64,000 nucleotides of DNA from Plesiocystis pacifica SIR-1 (GTDB lineage Bacteria; Myxococcota_A; Polyangia; Nannocystales; Nannocystaceae). The stretch covers positions 29,350-93,349 of the forward strand of contig NZ_ABCS01000030.1 of assembly GCF_000170895.1 (NCBI RefSeq), read 5' to 3'. Made by a program: the position numbers and the translations under genes. Below the pieces are notes generated by a model, which saw only the letters and a program-made list of their open reading frames with translations, made no database searches and was not told where the DNA came from. This document shows, one piece after another, positions 56,222 to 64,000 of the stretch (positions within the stretch are counted from its first letter, which is position 1; the number at the start of each line of letters is the position of its first letter).

Positions 56222-57508
56222 ATGGACTCGATTCGACGAACTTTAGGAGACATTGCCCCCAATCATTCTTCGCTGCGGGAGGTGCTGCGAGACGAGTTTG
56301 GGGCCCCCGGGCCGCGCATCTCCTTGCAGGCTCAGCTCGAGCGGGCGGACGACTACGACGCCGCGATCATCTTCGTGCACGGGGTCAACACCGACCCCAA
56401 CTGGAACTTCCGCAACATGGAGCGAGAGCTCCGCGCGCGCTGGCCCGAGCAGATGCGTCGGGTCGCCGTGGTCAAGCTGTTTTGGGGCTACGTCCCGGGC
56501 AACGAGTGGAGCTCGGTGATCGGCACCCGGACCGATCAGACCTGGGGCCTCTCGGACCTGGCGTGGTCCGGACCCGCGAAGCTGTGCGACGCGATCGGCC
56601 GGGTCCAGGCGACCCTCGGCGTCGACACCAAGATCTGCGTGATGGCCTACAGCCAGGGGACCTGCATCACCGTCGCGGCCCTGCAAGAGGGCCTGGAGAT
56701 CGACAACCTGATCTTGATGGGCTCGCCGCTGGACCAAGGCGGCATCGTCCGGCACTCGCACAACACCCACCTGCCCCAGGCCTTCGAGCGGGTCCGGGGG
56801 GAGATCATCAACTGCTCCTCGGACTCCGACTGGATGTCTGGGGTGGGCGCGGGGACCTCGGCCGCGGGGTCCTTCTTCGCCGGCGGCGGGCTGAATGGGA
56901 AGTCCGTCGGCGGCCACGGCCTGCCCAAGGCGATCAAGGACCTGCCCAAGGTTCACAGCCTGCACCTCGACAACGTCGACCACACGGTCTTGCAGGACGA
57001 GGGCTGGTGGGACGCCCACTGGATCCGCCCCGGCGGCGACAACTGGCAGGGCATCAGCCCCGAGCACTTCATCCGCGTGGCCACCTGCGCCAACCACGAC
57101 AAGCGCCCGCACGCGGCCTCCCCCCGGGAGCTCGAGGCCCTCGACGAGCACCGCGAGCACCTCATCGCGGACACCCGGCGCGGGTGGAGCGACGAGCGGG
57201 GCAGCGGGTTCAGCGATCGCGTCTACATCCCGGCCAAGACCACCATGCGCTGGCACCACGACGATCGCCACCACGCCGAGTACAGCGTCGAGGCCATCGA
57301 CGGCTTCGTGATCGCCCGGCTGTGCCACGCCGTCTACGACGACTTCAGCTGCGACGAGCGCTGGCTGTCGATCGGCATGAAGGAGGGGCCCAAGGGCGGC
57401 GCGCGCTCGGTGTCCGGCTCCGAGGACGCGACCTTCATGCTCGAGGTCAACAACACCCGCAACTTCCCGACGGTCGTCGACATCAAATTCCGAACCTGGC
57501 GCGACTGA
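56222..57508 (+). CDS. Alpha/beta-hydrolase-like protein
   Basis: 428 residues without a signal peptide. IIFVHGVNTDPNWNF gives the oxyanion region, MAYSQGT is the nucleophile elbow (Ser about 143), LILMGSPLDQ the following strand and a late His in DNVDHTVLQDE the likely third residue. The C-terminal 110 residues (YIPAKTTMRWHHDDRHHAEYSVE, then TFMLEVNNTRNFPT) look beta-rich, like a binding domain. A gene for a repeat protein follows after 50 bases. It could be an intracellular lipase or a substrate of a contractile secretion system. Confidence 0.75.
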   Translation: MDSIRRTLGDIAPNHSSLREVLRDEFGAPGPRISLQAQLERADDYDAAIIFVHGVNTDPNWNFRNMERELRARWPEQMRRVAVVKLFWGYVPGNEWSSVIGTRTDQTWGLSDLAWSGPAKLCDAIGRVQATLGVDTKICVMAYSQGTCITVAALQEGLEIDNLILMGSPLDQGGIVRHSHNTHLPQAFERVRGEIINCSSDSDWMSGVGAGTSAAGSFFAGGGLNGKSVGGHGLPKAIKDLPKVHSLHLDNVDHTVLQDEGWWDAHWIRPGGDNWQGISPEHFIRVATCANHDKRPHAASPRELEALDEHREHLIADTRRGWSDERGSGFSDRVYIPAKTTMRWHHDDRHHAEYSVEAIDGFVIARLCHAVYDDFSCDERWLSIGMKEGPKGGARSVSGSEDATFMLEVNNTRNFPTVVDIKFRTWRD

Positions 57509-57558
57509 GCCGCCTGCCTGCACTCTCGCCGAACCCCGCCCGAACCCGAGGACGAGCC

Positions 57559-58209
57559 ATGGATCCCGACATTCTCTTTGACAACAACCAGATGAACCTC
57601 AAGGCCGCCAGCCGCATCGGCGTGCACACCAAGACCGTCGACTTTCGCAACGCGTCCAACGAGGTCGGCGTGCGCATCTCGACCATCGCCGGGCAGGTCT
57701 CGATCTACACCCCCGGCGACGGCAACCACGAAAGCGGCGTGATCTTGCGAGACGACCGCAACGTGCCGCAGGTGCGGATCACCAACCGCGGGGTGGAGGC
57801 CAAGGAGCTGCGCTATACCCGGGCCTTCCTCGACGGCGCCAACGGAAACCTGACCCTCGGCGGGGACGGGACCGACGGCGACATCCTGCTGCGCGACGAG
57901 AAGGGGCAGATCACCACGCACATCTCCGGGGCCGTGACCCGCGACAAGAACGCCCACCAGGTCGTGCACCCCTCGGCCAAGCTTCGGCTCAACGCCCTGC
58001 TCGGTAGCTACGAGTTCGGCGGCATCCAGGGCGGTCGGATCACCGTGCAGGACAAGGACCGCAAGCCCAAGATCGTGCTCGAGGGCAAGTCCGGCCGGGC
58101 CTCCCTCGACGACATTCGCTTGACCGGGAACGACGGCATCAACAGCCTCAAGGCCGAGATCAAGGCGCTCAAGACCAAGGTCGCCCGGCTCGAGGCGCGG
58201 GTGAAGTAG
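57559..58209 (+). CDS. Beta-repeat protein with C-terminal coiled coil
   Basis: 216 residues from ATG 57559 (GAGGACGAG upstream as ribosome site). Repeated units like GVRISTIAGQVSIYT, NGNLTLGGDGTDGDILLRDEKGQ and GGRITVQDKDRKPKIVLEGKSG indicate a beta-solenoid or fibre-like fold; the last 22 residues form a Leu/Lys coiled coil (INSLKAEIKALKTKVARLEA). No signal. Possibly a tail-spike or scaffold that accompanies the hydrolase. Confidence 0.75.
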   Translation: MDPDILFDNNQMNLKAASRIGVHTKTVDFRNASNEVGVRISTIAGQVSIYTPGDGNHESGVILRDDRNVPQVRITNRGVEAKELRYTRAFLDGANGNLTLGGDGTDGDILLRDEKGQITTHISGAVTRDKNAHQVVHPSAKLRLNALLGSYEFGGIQGGRITVQDKDRKPKIVLEGKSGRASLDDIRLTGNDGINSLKAEIKALKTKVARLEARVK

Positions 58210-58253
58210 ACCGGCCGGGAATCGCCCCGGCGGGCCCGAGGTAGGTGCAGCAC

Positions 58254-58640
58254 ATGCGAGACGAGCCCGCCTTCCTGTGTAGCTGCACGACCCTCGGCGA
58301 GGCCACGGCCCTCCGCGCCTCGCTCCAAGCCCGCGGGCTGTGGGTGTTCATCGAGGGCGAGCACCAAGGAGGGGTCCCCGCCATGGGGTGGGCGCCCGAG
58401 CTGCGCGTGATGGTGCGGGCCTCTCAGCTGGCGCGGGCGCGCGAGCTCGCTCGAGAGATCATGGTGGGCTTGCCGGGCGCGTCGACCTCGGAGCTGGAGG
58501 CCGAGCTCGAGGCGGCGGCGGACATCGAGCTCACCGAGGAGCTCGCGCCGCGGTCGGGGGCGGTCCCCGCGGGCTCGCTGATCTGGCTCGCGCTGGTGGG
58601 CGCCGCGATGCTGGTCGGGCTGGGGACGTTGCTGTTTTGA
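58254..58640 (+). CDS. DUF2007-like signal protein with membrane anchor
   Basis: 128 residues; a GTG at 58245 is an alternative start. The N-terminal part (CTTLGEATALRASLQARGLWVFIEGEH, MVRASQLARARELARE) resembles DUF2007 (PII-like small fold). A C-terminal membrane helix (GSLIWLALVGAAMLVGLGTLLF) anchors it. Function unknown. Confidence 0.75.
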   Translation: MRDEPAFLCSCTTLGEATALRASLQARGLWVFIEGEHQGGVPAMGWAPELRVMVRASQLARARELAREIMVGLPGASTSELEAELEAAADIELTEELAPRSGAVPAGSLIWLALVGAAMLVGLGTLLF

Positions 58641-58656
58641 CCCGAGCGGTCGGGCC

Positions 58657-59835
58657 TCAGCGCATTTCGGGGGGCAAGAGCACGCACGCGGGGCCGTAGC
58701 CCTCCTTGCACAGCTCGACCACCAGGCGGCGCCCGAACTCGGCCTGGTTTTGGTCCGAGCTGTTGCTGAGCACGACGCCAAAGCGCAGGCAGCCCTCGTC
58801 GTCGCCGTGCTCGCAGGCCCACTGGTGGAGCTCGGCGGCGCGCTGGTAGTTGGCCGGCAGGCTCTCGCCGAGGCCGGACTCGTGGAGGATGCCGAGCAGG
58901 ACACAGGCCGAGGGACCCTCGAGCTCGGTGCAGCCCCAGTCGAGGGTGGCGATCATCCGGTCGTCGTCCCAGCCCTCCACGGCCGGGTCGTCGCGGTGCA
59001 GGTCGTAGAGCACGCTGGCGGTCGCGCAGGAGGTGGCGTGGCCGCGCTCGCAGGCCAAGCCGGCGGCGTCGAGGGCCCTGGGGCCGAGGTCGGCGAGGGA
59101 CTCGAAGTTGTAGACGAGGGCCGCGAAGGCAGCGCACGACGAGCCGTCCTCGAGGGCGCAGCCGCGCTCGGCGTAGTGGACCGCGTCGTTGATCGACTCG
59201 CGCAGGTAGGTGCCCGCTCGGTAGAGGTGGGCCAGATCGCCGCAGGCCTGGCCAAAGTCTCGACTGCACATCTCGGCCAAGGTGGCCTCGCCGCGCTCGC
59301 GGGTGGCCTCGTCGCGCAGCAAGGCCCGGCCGAGCATGCTGCACGCGGCCCCGCTGCCTGCGGCGCAGCCGGTCTCGGCGTCGCGGACGGCCTTGTCGAG
59401 ATCGTCGCCGGAGAACAGGCGCAGGGAGCTGGCCCACGCGCAGCCGTCGGCGTGGCCGCGCTGGCAGGCGCGGTCGTGCATGGCGAGGATCTGGGCGGCC
59501 AGCCCGGCCGCGTCGCCCTGGTAGGCCGGGCCCGCGACGATGCGGCTCATGAACCCGGCGACGAAGCAGGCCTCCCCGACCTCGCCGTCGTCGTCCTCGG
59601 GCTCGGCGTCCTCGCACCGGGCGATCCAATCGCCCACGGCCTCCTTGCACGCGGCCCGCTCGGGGCACAGGTCCGCCGCGTCCCGGGCCTTGCTCAGCTC
59701 GACGGGCAAGGGCGCGCCTTTGTAGTCGCTGTCGACGACGTCGGCCGCCTCGGAGGCCCGCGTCGTGCGACAGCCGAGCGTCGGCGTCACGGACAGCGCG
59801 AGGGCGGTCGCCAGCAGGGCGCGGGGAGCAAGCAT
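58657..59835 (-). CDS. Sel1-like repeat lipoprotein
   Basis: 392 residues. Signal with lipobox TLGC (Cys about 22), then Sel1-like repeats with paired Cys (ACQRGHADGCAWASSL, GCAAGSGAACSMLGRALL, CSRDFGQACGDLAHLYRAG, GCALEDGSSCAAFAAL) to the C-terminus. Helical, extracytoplasmic, about 20 Cys. Sel1 repeats mediate protein contacts; function unknown. Convergent with the DUF2007-like gene. Confidence 0.85.
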   Translation of the reverse strand: MLAPRALLATALALSVTPTLGCRTTRASEAADVVDSDYKGAPLPVELSKARDAADLCPERAACKEAVGDWIARCEDAEPEDDDGEVGEACFVAGFMSRIVAGPAYQGDAAGLAAQILAMHDRACQRGHADGCAWASSLRLFSGDDLDKAVRDAETGCAAGSGAACSMLGRALLRDEATRERGEATLAEMCSRDFGQACGDLAHLYRAGTYLRESINDAVHYAERGCALEDGSSCAAFAALVYNFESLADLGPRALDAAGLACERGHATSCATASVLYDLHRDDPAVEGWDDDRMIATLDWGCTELEGPSACVLLGILHESGLGESLPANYQRAAELHQWACEHGDDEGCLRFGVVLSNSSDQNQAEFGRRLVVELCKEGYGPACVLLPPEMR

Positions 59836-59869
59836 CGCCCGCGGGTGTACCAGACCCAGGCCGGCGGGG

Positions 59870-61072
59870 TCACCGGAGCCGACGCAGGGCCGTGCTCAGG
59901 TCGCCCTTGCGGCCCGAGACCTGCCAGCGCTCGGCGCCCACGAACGCGCTGAGCTCGTCGAGGGCGCGGCCGAGGCCCTCGACGACTTCGGCTTTGTCCA
60001 CGCCGGGCTCGGCGAAGGCCCCGAGCACCCGGAGCACGCCGGCGTCGCGGTCGGTCTTGAGGTCGACGCGGGCGACCAGGCGATCGCCGAGCAAAAAGGG
60101 CAGCACGTAGTAGCCGTAGACCCGCTTGGCCGCCGGCGTGTAGATCTCGATCTTGTAGTGGAAGTCGAACAGCCGGGCCGCCCGGTCCCGGAACCACACC
60201 ACGGGGTCGAAGGGCGAGAGCAGGGCGCAGGCGTCGACGCGCCGGGGCAGCTTCGCGTCGGGGTGGAGCAGGCCTGGGCGCGACCACCCCTCGACCTCGA
60301 CCTCGACCAGCCGGCCCTCCTCGACGAGCTCGGCGACCCGGGCCTTGGCGGGGCGCTTGGGCAGGCGGTGGTAGTCGACGAGGTCCGCGGCCGTGGCGAT
60401 CCCGTAGCTGGCCGCGGCGCGCATGAGCAGCTCGCGGTGGGCGTCTTCTTCCGTGGGCGTCGGCGCGGCCAGGATCGGCGCGGGCACGATGCGCTCGAGC
60501 AGATCGAACTCCTTGACGAAGCCCGGGCGCCGGCGGATGCCCAGCTTGCCGAGGCGAAACAGGCAGTCGAGGGCCACCGAGCCCCCGCTGCGGCCGCCCC
60601 ACCACTCGCCGTCGCGGGGCCGGGGGTCGTCGAGCTCGCCCGGGGCCATGGGCCGCTCTTTGACCTGCGCCAGGACCTCGTCGAGGTAGGCCTCGTTCTC
60701 GCAGATGAACTTGGCCAGGTGCTTCCAGGTCTCGCCGCGCTCGGTCCGGGCCTTTTGCCAGCGCAGCAGCGGCTCGTCCTCGACGGGCAGCAAAGAGGCC
60801 TCGTGGCACCACGCCTCGAACCACTCGTCGTCGCGGTAGGCCACCCGGTCGAGGAGCTCCGGCGCGTAGGGGCCCAGGCGCGAAAAGGGCGGCATGTACT
60901 GGGTGCGGATGACGATGGGGATCGAGTCGAGCTGGAGCAGCTGCAGCCGCCGCATGACCCGGCGCAGGTGTCGACGATCGGCGGCGCCCTTGGGCCTGGG
61001 GTCACGAAAGCCCTGAGCCGCGAGGGCGATGCGTCGGGCCGTGGCGGCGCGGATGCTCTGGGTGCGAGCCAT
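59870..61072 (-). CDS. Winged-helix DNA glycosylase of the AlkX/YcaQ type
   Basis: 400 residues from ATG 61072 (MARTQ); ATG 61078 would add two residues. Three winged-helix-like units. The motif LQLDSI (Q-L-D) sits where AlkX/YcaQ-type crosslink-repair glycosylases have their QxD catalytic motif; the AlkZ group has QxQ. Conserved FEAWCHEASLLP and WFRDRAARLFDFHYKIEIYTPA support the family. It would excise bulky alkylated or crosslinked bases. Confidence 0.88.
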   Translation of the reverse strand: MARTQSIRAATARRIALAAQGFRDPRPKGAADRRHLRRVMRRLQLLQLDSIPIVIRTQYMPPFSRLGPYAPELLDRVAYRDDEWFEAWCHEASLLPVEDEPLLRWQKARTERGETWKHLAKFICENEAYLDEVLAQVKERPMAPGELDDPRPRDGEWWGGRSGGSVALDCLFRLGKLGIRRRPGFVKEFDLLERIVPAPILAAPTPTEEDAHRELLMRAAASYGIATAADLVDYHRLPKRPAKARVAELVEEGRLVEVEVEGWSRPGLLHPDAKLPRRVDACALLSPFDPVVWFRDRAARLFDFHYKIEIYTPAAKRVYGYYVLPFLLGDRLVARVDLKTDRDAGVLRVLGAFAEPGVDKAEVVEGLGRALDELSAFVGAERWQVSGRKGDLSTALRRLR

Positions 61073-61105
61073 GGCCAAAGCTACTCTCGATCGGGAAAAA
61101 TGTTT

Positions 61106-61141
61106 CGGCGGGGAGAAGACCGCTGGTCCTCATCCCCGCCG
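61106..61141 (-). terminator. Hairpin terminator of the ABC-F gene
   Basis: CGGCGGGGA at 61106-61114 and TCCCCGCCG at 61133-61141 form a 9-base-pair stem with an 18-base loop, just past the ABC-F stop at 61167. Confidence 0.55.
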
Positions 61142-61166
61142 AGCACGCTCTGCCGCTCGGCAGTCG

Positions 61167-62786
61167 CTAGTCGAGCTTACCGGTCTTGCGCAGGAAGTCG
61201 GCGTAGCCGCCCGGGAAGAAGTCCCACTTGCCGTCGGGCTCGAGCTCGAGCACGCAGGTCGCGGCGGCCTCGAGCAGGGCCTGGTCGTGCGCGACGAAGA
61301 TCATCGTGCCCTCGTACTTGACCAGGGACTCCTCGAGGGCGCGGATCGACTCGAGGTCGAGGTGGTTGGTGGGCTCGTCGAGGAGCAGGAGGTTGTCCTT
61401 GGTCAGGGTCAGCTTGGACAGCAGCAGGCGCACGGTCTCACCGCCGGACAGGGCCGAGACGGGCTTCTCGGCGTCCTCGCTGGGGAAGAGCATGCGCCCG
61501 AGCACGCCGCGGACCTCCTCGACGCTGGCCTTGGGGTCCCACTGGTGCAGCCACTCGTAGGCGGTCTTGCCGTGCTTGGCGTCCTCGAGGGCCTCCTCGT
61601 GGTCCTGGGGCATGTAGCCCACGCTGACCTCGTGGCCCAGGCGGATCTTGCCCTTGTCGGGCTCGTAGACCTTGGCCAGGCACTTGAGCAGGGTCGTCTT
61701 GCCGACGCCGTTGGGGCCGACGACGGCCATGCGATCGCCGCGGGTCAGGGTGAAGGTCACGTCCTCGAGCACGGTCTCGCCGTCGAAGCTCTTGTTGAGG
61801 CGGTCGACCTCGAGCACGAGCTTGCCCGAGGGGCGGGCCTGGTCGAAGCGGATGAAGGGGCGCTGGATGTTCGAGCGCTTGAGGTCGCTCATCGACAGCT
61901 TGATCTTGGCGACCTCGCGCTTGCGCGAGCTGGCCTGCGAGGCCTTCTTGGCGTTGGCCCCGAAGCGGCGGATGAACTCCTGCAGGTCGCCGATCTTCTT
62001 GGACTTGCTCGCGTTTTGCTTCTCTTCCGCGATGCGGTAGGCGACCTTTTGGCGCATCATCTGGTCGTAGCCGCCGGGGTAGAGGATGATGTTCTCGTAG
62101 TCGACGTCGGCGGTGTGGGTGCACACCCGGTTGAGGAAGTGGCGATCGTGGGAGATCACGATCAGCACGCCGCTATAGTTGAGCAGGAAGTTCTCCAGCC
62201 AGCGGATCGAGTCGAGGTCGAGGTGGTTGGTGGGCTCGTCGAGGAGCAGGATGTCGGGGTCGCCGAACAGGGCCTGGGCCACGAGCACGCGCAGGCGCAA
62301 ACCACCCTGAATGAGCTCGAGGGGCTCGAGCAGGTTGTCCTCGGGGATGCCCAGGCCGGACAAGAGCTCCTCGGCCCGGTTCTCGGCGTCGTAGCCCTCC
62401 TCCTCGGCGATGACCATCTCGAGCTCGGCCAGGCGCATGCCCTGGTCCTCGGTCATCGCGTCGAAGTCGACCTCGGCGAGCATCTTCTCCTTCTCGTCGA
62501 GGGCCTTCCACAGCCGGTCGTTGCCCATGATCACGACGTCGCGGACGCGGTGCTTGGCGTAGCGGAAGTGGTCCTGGTGGAGGACGCTCATGCGCGCTTG
62601 GTTGGGCTTGTTGACCTGGCCCTTGTCGGGCTCGACGTCGCCCGACAGGATCTTCATGAAGGTCGACTTGCCCGCGCCGTTGGCCCCCGTCAGGCCGTAG
62701 CGGTTGCCGGGATCAAAGGTGGTGGTGACCTCTTCGAAGAGGGTCTTGCCGCCGTAGGCCTTGGTGACTTCGGATACCGTAAGCAT
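61167..62786 (-). CDS. ABC-F family ATPase (YbiT/EttA-type)
   Basis: 539 residues, no membrane segments. Two ATPase domains: Walker A GANGAGKST and GPNGVGKTT, Walker B LLLLDEPTNHLDLDS in both, with LSGGETVR as the second signature and a divergent QGGLRLR as the first. The ABC-F linker lies between, rich in Lys/Arg, and the interdomain RFGANAKKASQASSRK segment fits the P-site tRNA interaction motif. Members bind ribosomes and adjust translation. Start ATG 62786; monocistronic. Confidence 0.93.
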   Translation of the reverse strand: MLTVSEVTKAYGGKTLFEEVTTTFDPGNRYGLTGANGAGKSTFMKILSGDVEPDKGQVNKPNQARMSVLHQDHFRYAKHRVRDVVIMGNDRLWKALDEKEKMLAEVDFDAMTEDQGMRLAELEMVIAEEEGYDAENRAEELLSGLGIPEDNLLEPLELIQGGLRLRVLVAQALFGDPDILLLDEPTNHLDLDSIRWLENFLLNYSGVLIVISHDRHFLNRVCTHTADVDYENIILYPGGYDQMMRQKVAYRIAEEKQNASKSKKIGDLQEFIRRFGANAKKASQASSRKREVAKIKLSMSDLKRSNIQRPFIRFDQARPSGKLVLEVDRLNKSFDGETVLEDVTFTLTRGDRMAVVGPNGVGKTTLLKCLAKVYEPDKGKIRLGHEVSVGYMPQDHEEALEDAKHGKTAYEWLHQWDPKASVEEVRGVLGRMLFPSEDAEKPVSALSGGETVRLLLSKLTLTKDNLLLLDEPTNHLDLESIRALEESLVKYEGTMIFVAHDQALLEAAATCVLELEPDGKWDFFPGGYADFLRKTGKLD

Positions 62787-62974
62787 TGGGGATCACTCGC
62801 TATTCTGCGACCGAGGGTGGGCCGTGTGTACGTCGAGCCATCGCGGGATGCCAGCGACGCGTTACGCGCCAGCTCACGGCGGGAGCTGCGAAAGGCAAGG
62901 GGAGCGTCAACAGCCGTCCACGCCTACCCACGTGGGTGTCGCGGGGCTTTCGCGCGGGGTGGAGACTGCGCGTC

Positions 62975-63952
62975 ATGGCCGTCTCCGATCAAGTCCCGAC
63001 CCAATCTGGCTTCGCCGCCAAGACCGATGGCGCCGTCGTCATCGCCGACCTCGAGCTGTCTGGAAAGACCGCGATCGTCACCGGTGGTTACAGCGGCATC
63101 GGCCTCGAGACGACGCGGGCGCTGGCGGCCAAGGGCGTGCGGGTGATCGTGCCGGTGCGCAGCCCCGACAAGGCCAAGGCCAACCTCGAGGGCATCGGGG
63201 GCGCCGTCGAGACCCGGCCCCTCGATCTGGCCGACCTCGGGTCCGTGCGCAGCTTCGCCGCGGCCATGGTCGAGGAGCTCTCGGCCCTCGACATGCTGAT
63301 CAACAACGCGGGCATCATGGCTTGCCCGCTGACCCGGGTCGGGCCCGGCTGGGAGTCGCAGTTTGGCGTCAACCACATGGGCCACTTCGCCCTGACCAAG
63401 GCGCTCATGCCGGTGCTCGCCAAGACCCCCGGGGCGCGGGTCGTGGCGCTGAGCTCGACGGGGCACAAGATCACGGGGATCCGCTGGGACGACATCCAGT
63501 TCGAGACGGGCGAGTACAACAAGTGGCAGGCCTACGGGCAGGCGAAGACCGCCAACGCACTGTTTGCCAACGCGCTGTCGAGGCGGCTGCGCGATACCGG
63601 GGGCTTGGCCTTCTCCGTCCATCCTGGGGGCATCTTCACGCCGCTGCAGCGCCACCTGCCCAAGGAGGAGATGGTCGCGCTGGGGTGGATCGAGGAGAGC
63701 GGCGAGCCCACGGCGATGGCCAAGCAGGGGTTCAAGACGCCGGAGCAGGGGTGCTCGACGACGCTGTGGGCTGCGACTTCGGCGAAGCTCGAGGGGAAGG
63801 CGGGGGTCTACTGCGAGGACTGCGACGTGGCTGCGCCGACGGATAGGGCTGCGGCTACGGCTCGCTACCTTGGGGTTGACGCGCACGCTTGTGATGATGA
63901 GGCGGCGGAGCGATTGTGGACGGTGAGTGAGGAGTTGCTGGCTCGGGCTTAG
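62975..63952 (+). CDS. Short-chain dehydrogenase/reductase
   Basis: 325 residues. TGGYSGIG near residue 38, NNAGIM, SSTGH with catalytic Ser, and YGQAK pair. Extended C-terminal region with CEDCDVAA and a final helix. Similar to the SDR at 37448 (shared LxGKxxxxTG(S/G)xSG(L/I)G and YGQ(S/A)K). Retinol dehydrogenase/WWOX-like group; substrate unknown. A repeat related to the MITE-like element at 13527 begins 5 bases after its stop codon (63957). Confidence 0.9.
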   Translation: MAVSDQVPTQSGFAAKTDGAVVIADLELSGKTAIVTGGYSGIGLETTRALAAKGVRVIVPVRSPDKAKANLEGIGGAVETRPLDLADLGSVRSFAAAMVEELSALDMLINNAGIMACPLTRVGPGWESQFGVNHMGHFALTKALMPVLAKTPGARVVALSSTGHKITGIRWDDIQFETGEYNKWQAYGQAKTANALFANALSRRLRDTGGLAFSVHPGGIFTPLQRHLPKEEMVALGWIEESGEPTAMAKQGFKTPEQGCSTTLWAATSAKLEGKAGVYCEDCDVAAPTDRAAATARYLGVDAHACDDEAAERLWTVSEELLARA

Positions 63953-63956
63953 TTGT

Positions 63957-63999
63957 GGGTTTGGCCGAGGGTTCGTCTCCGATGGAGAGCGGGCACGGG
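63957..63999. repeat. Partial copy of the MITE-like repeat
   Basis: Shares its first 8 bases and the last 19 bases (GATGGAGAGCGGGCACGGG) with 13527-13570, with a diverged middle. The rest lies outside the window. Confidence 0.65.
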
Positions 64000-64000
64000 G

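Overview
The window is very GC-rich and reads as a chromosome segment from a myxobacterium of the Nannocystaceae type (Nannocystis, Plesiocystis or Enhygromyxa relatives). This is inferred from the many lipoproteins with Asp/Glu/Ser/Thr-rich linkers, the CGNG...GEQCDDGN cysteine-rich motif, eukaryotic-like Ser/Thr kinases fused to TPRs, FHA and Roadblock/DUF4388 proteins, and a CYP51-like P450 beside Rieske oxygenases. There is no rRNA, integrase, insertion sequence or CRISPR array. The only RNA gene I can support is a selenocysteine tRNA.  Layout: 1-1868 is the 5' part of an M13 peptidase lipoprotein gene (minus), followed by a 0.7 kb gap with a 29-bp tandem repeat. 2.6-9.7 kb holds minus-strand genes: enoyl-CoA hydratase, a STAS-like protein, a histidine kinase overlapping a PstS-like binding protein, an SF2 helicase and a beta-helix lipoprotein. 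9.8-13.6 kb is a tight plus-strand operon: Rieske oxygenase, a second oxygenase that has lost its Rieske domain, and an SRPBCC-P450 fusion. 13.5-14.5 kb holds a MITE-like repeat, a decayed ParDE-type toxin-antitoxin pair and tRNA-Sec. 15-22 kb carries DnaJ, PepD, serine acetyltransferase, a 5'-truncated lipoprotein gene and an HD-domain protein. 22.9-26.4 kb is a six-gene minus operon with a DUF4388-like protein, two Roadblock-like proteins, an unknown, a divergent ABC ATPase and a dual-specificity phosphatase. 26.8-32.1 kb encodes one 1763-residue pseudokinase-TPR protein. 32.3-39 kb has an epimerase, an RND pump, an S4 protein, an SDR and an SRPBCC protein. 39-41 kb has two lipoproteins. 41.5-48.3 kb is a signalling region: cyclic-nucleotide-binding protein, Pro/Glu membrane protein, a protein with hydrophobic C-terminus, an active kinase-TPR and an FHA regulator. 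48.3-54.2 kb has lipid-type enzymes: acyltransferase, degenerate epimerase, lipoprotein with lysozyme-like fold, fatty acid hydroxylase and FAD desaturase-like protein. 54.5-64 kb has LysR/DoxX, a secreted-type hydrolase with a beta-repeat partner, a Sel1-like lipoprotein, an AlkX/YcaQ-type DNA glycosylase, an ABC-F ATPase and an SDR.  How the genes work together: the 9.8-13.6 kb operon looks like a complete oxygenase set for successive oxidations of one polycyclic lipid, possibly a sterol. The Roadblock operon and the kinase/FHA region look like two separate regulatory modules. A recurring feature is a TAnnnT hexamer 6-12 bases upstream of the start codon of first-in-operon genes, with no Shine-Dalgarno, which suggests many leaderless or near-leaderless mRNAs. 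Genes inside operons tend to use GAGG-type ribosome sites or 1-4 base stop/start overlaps.
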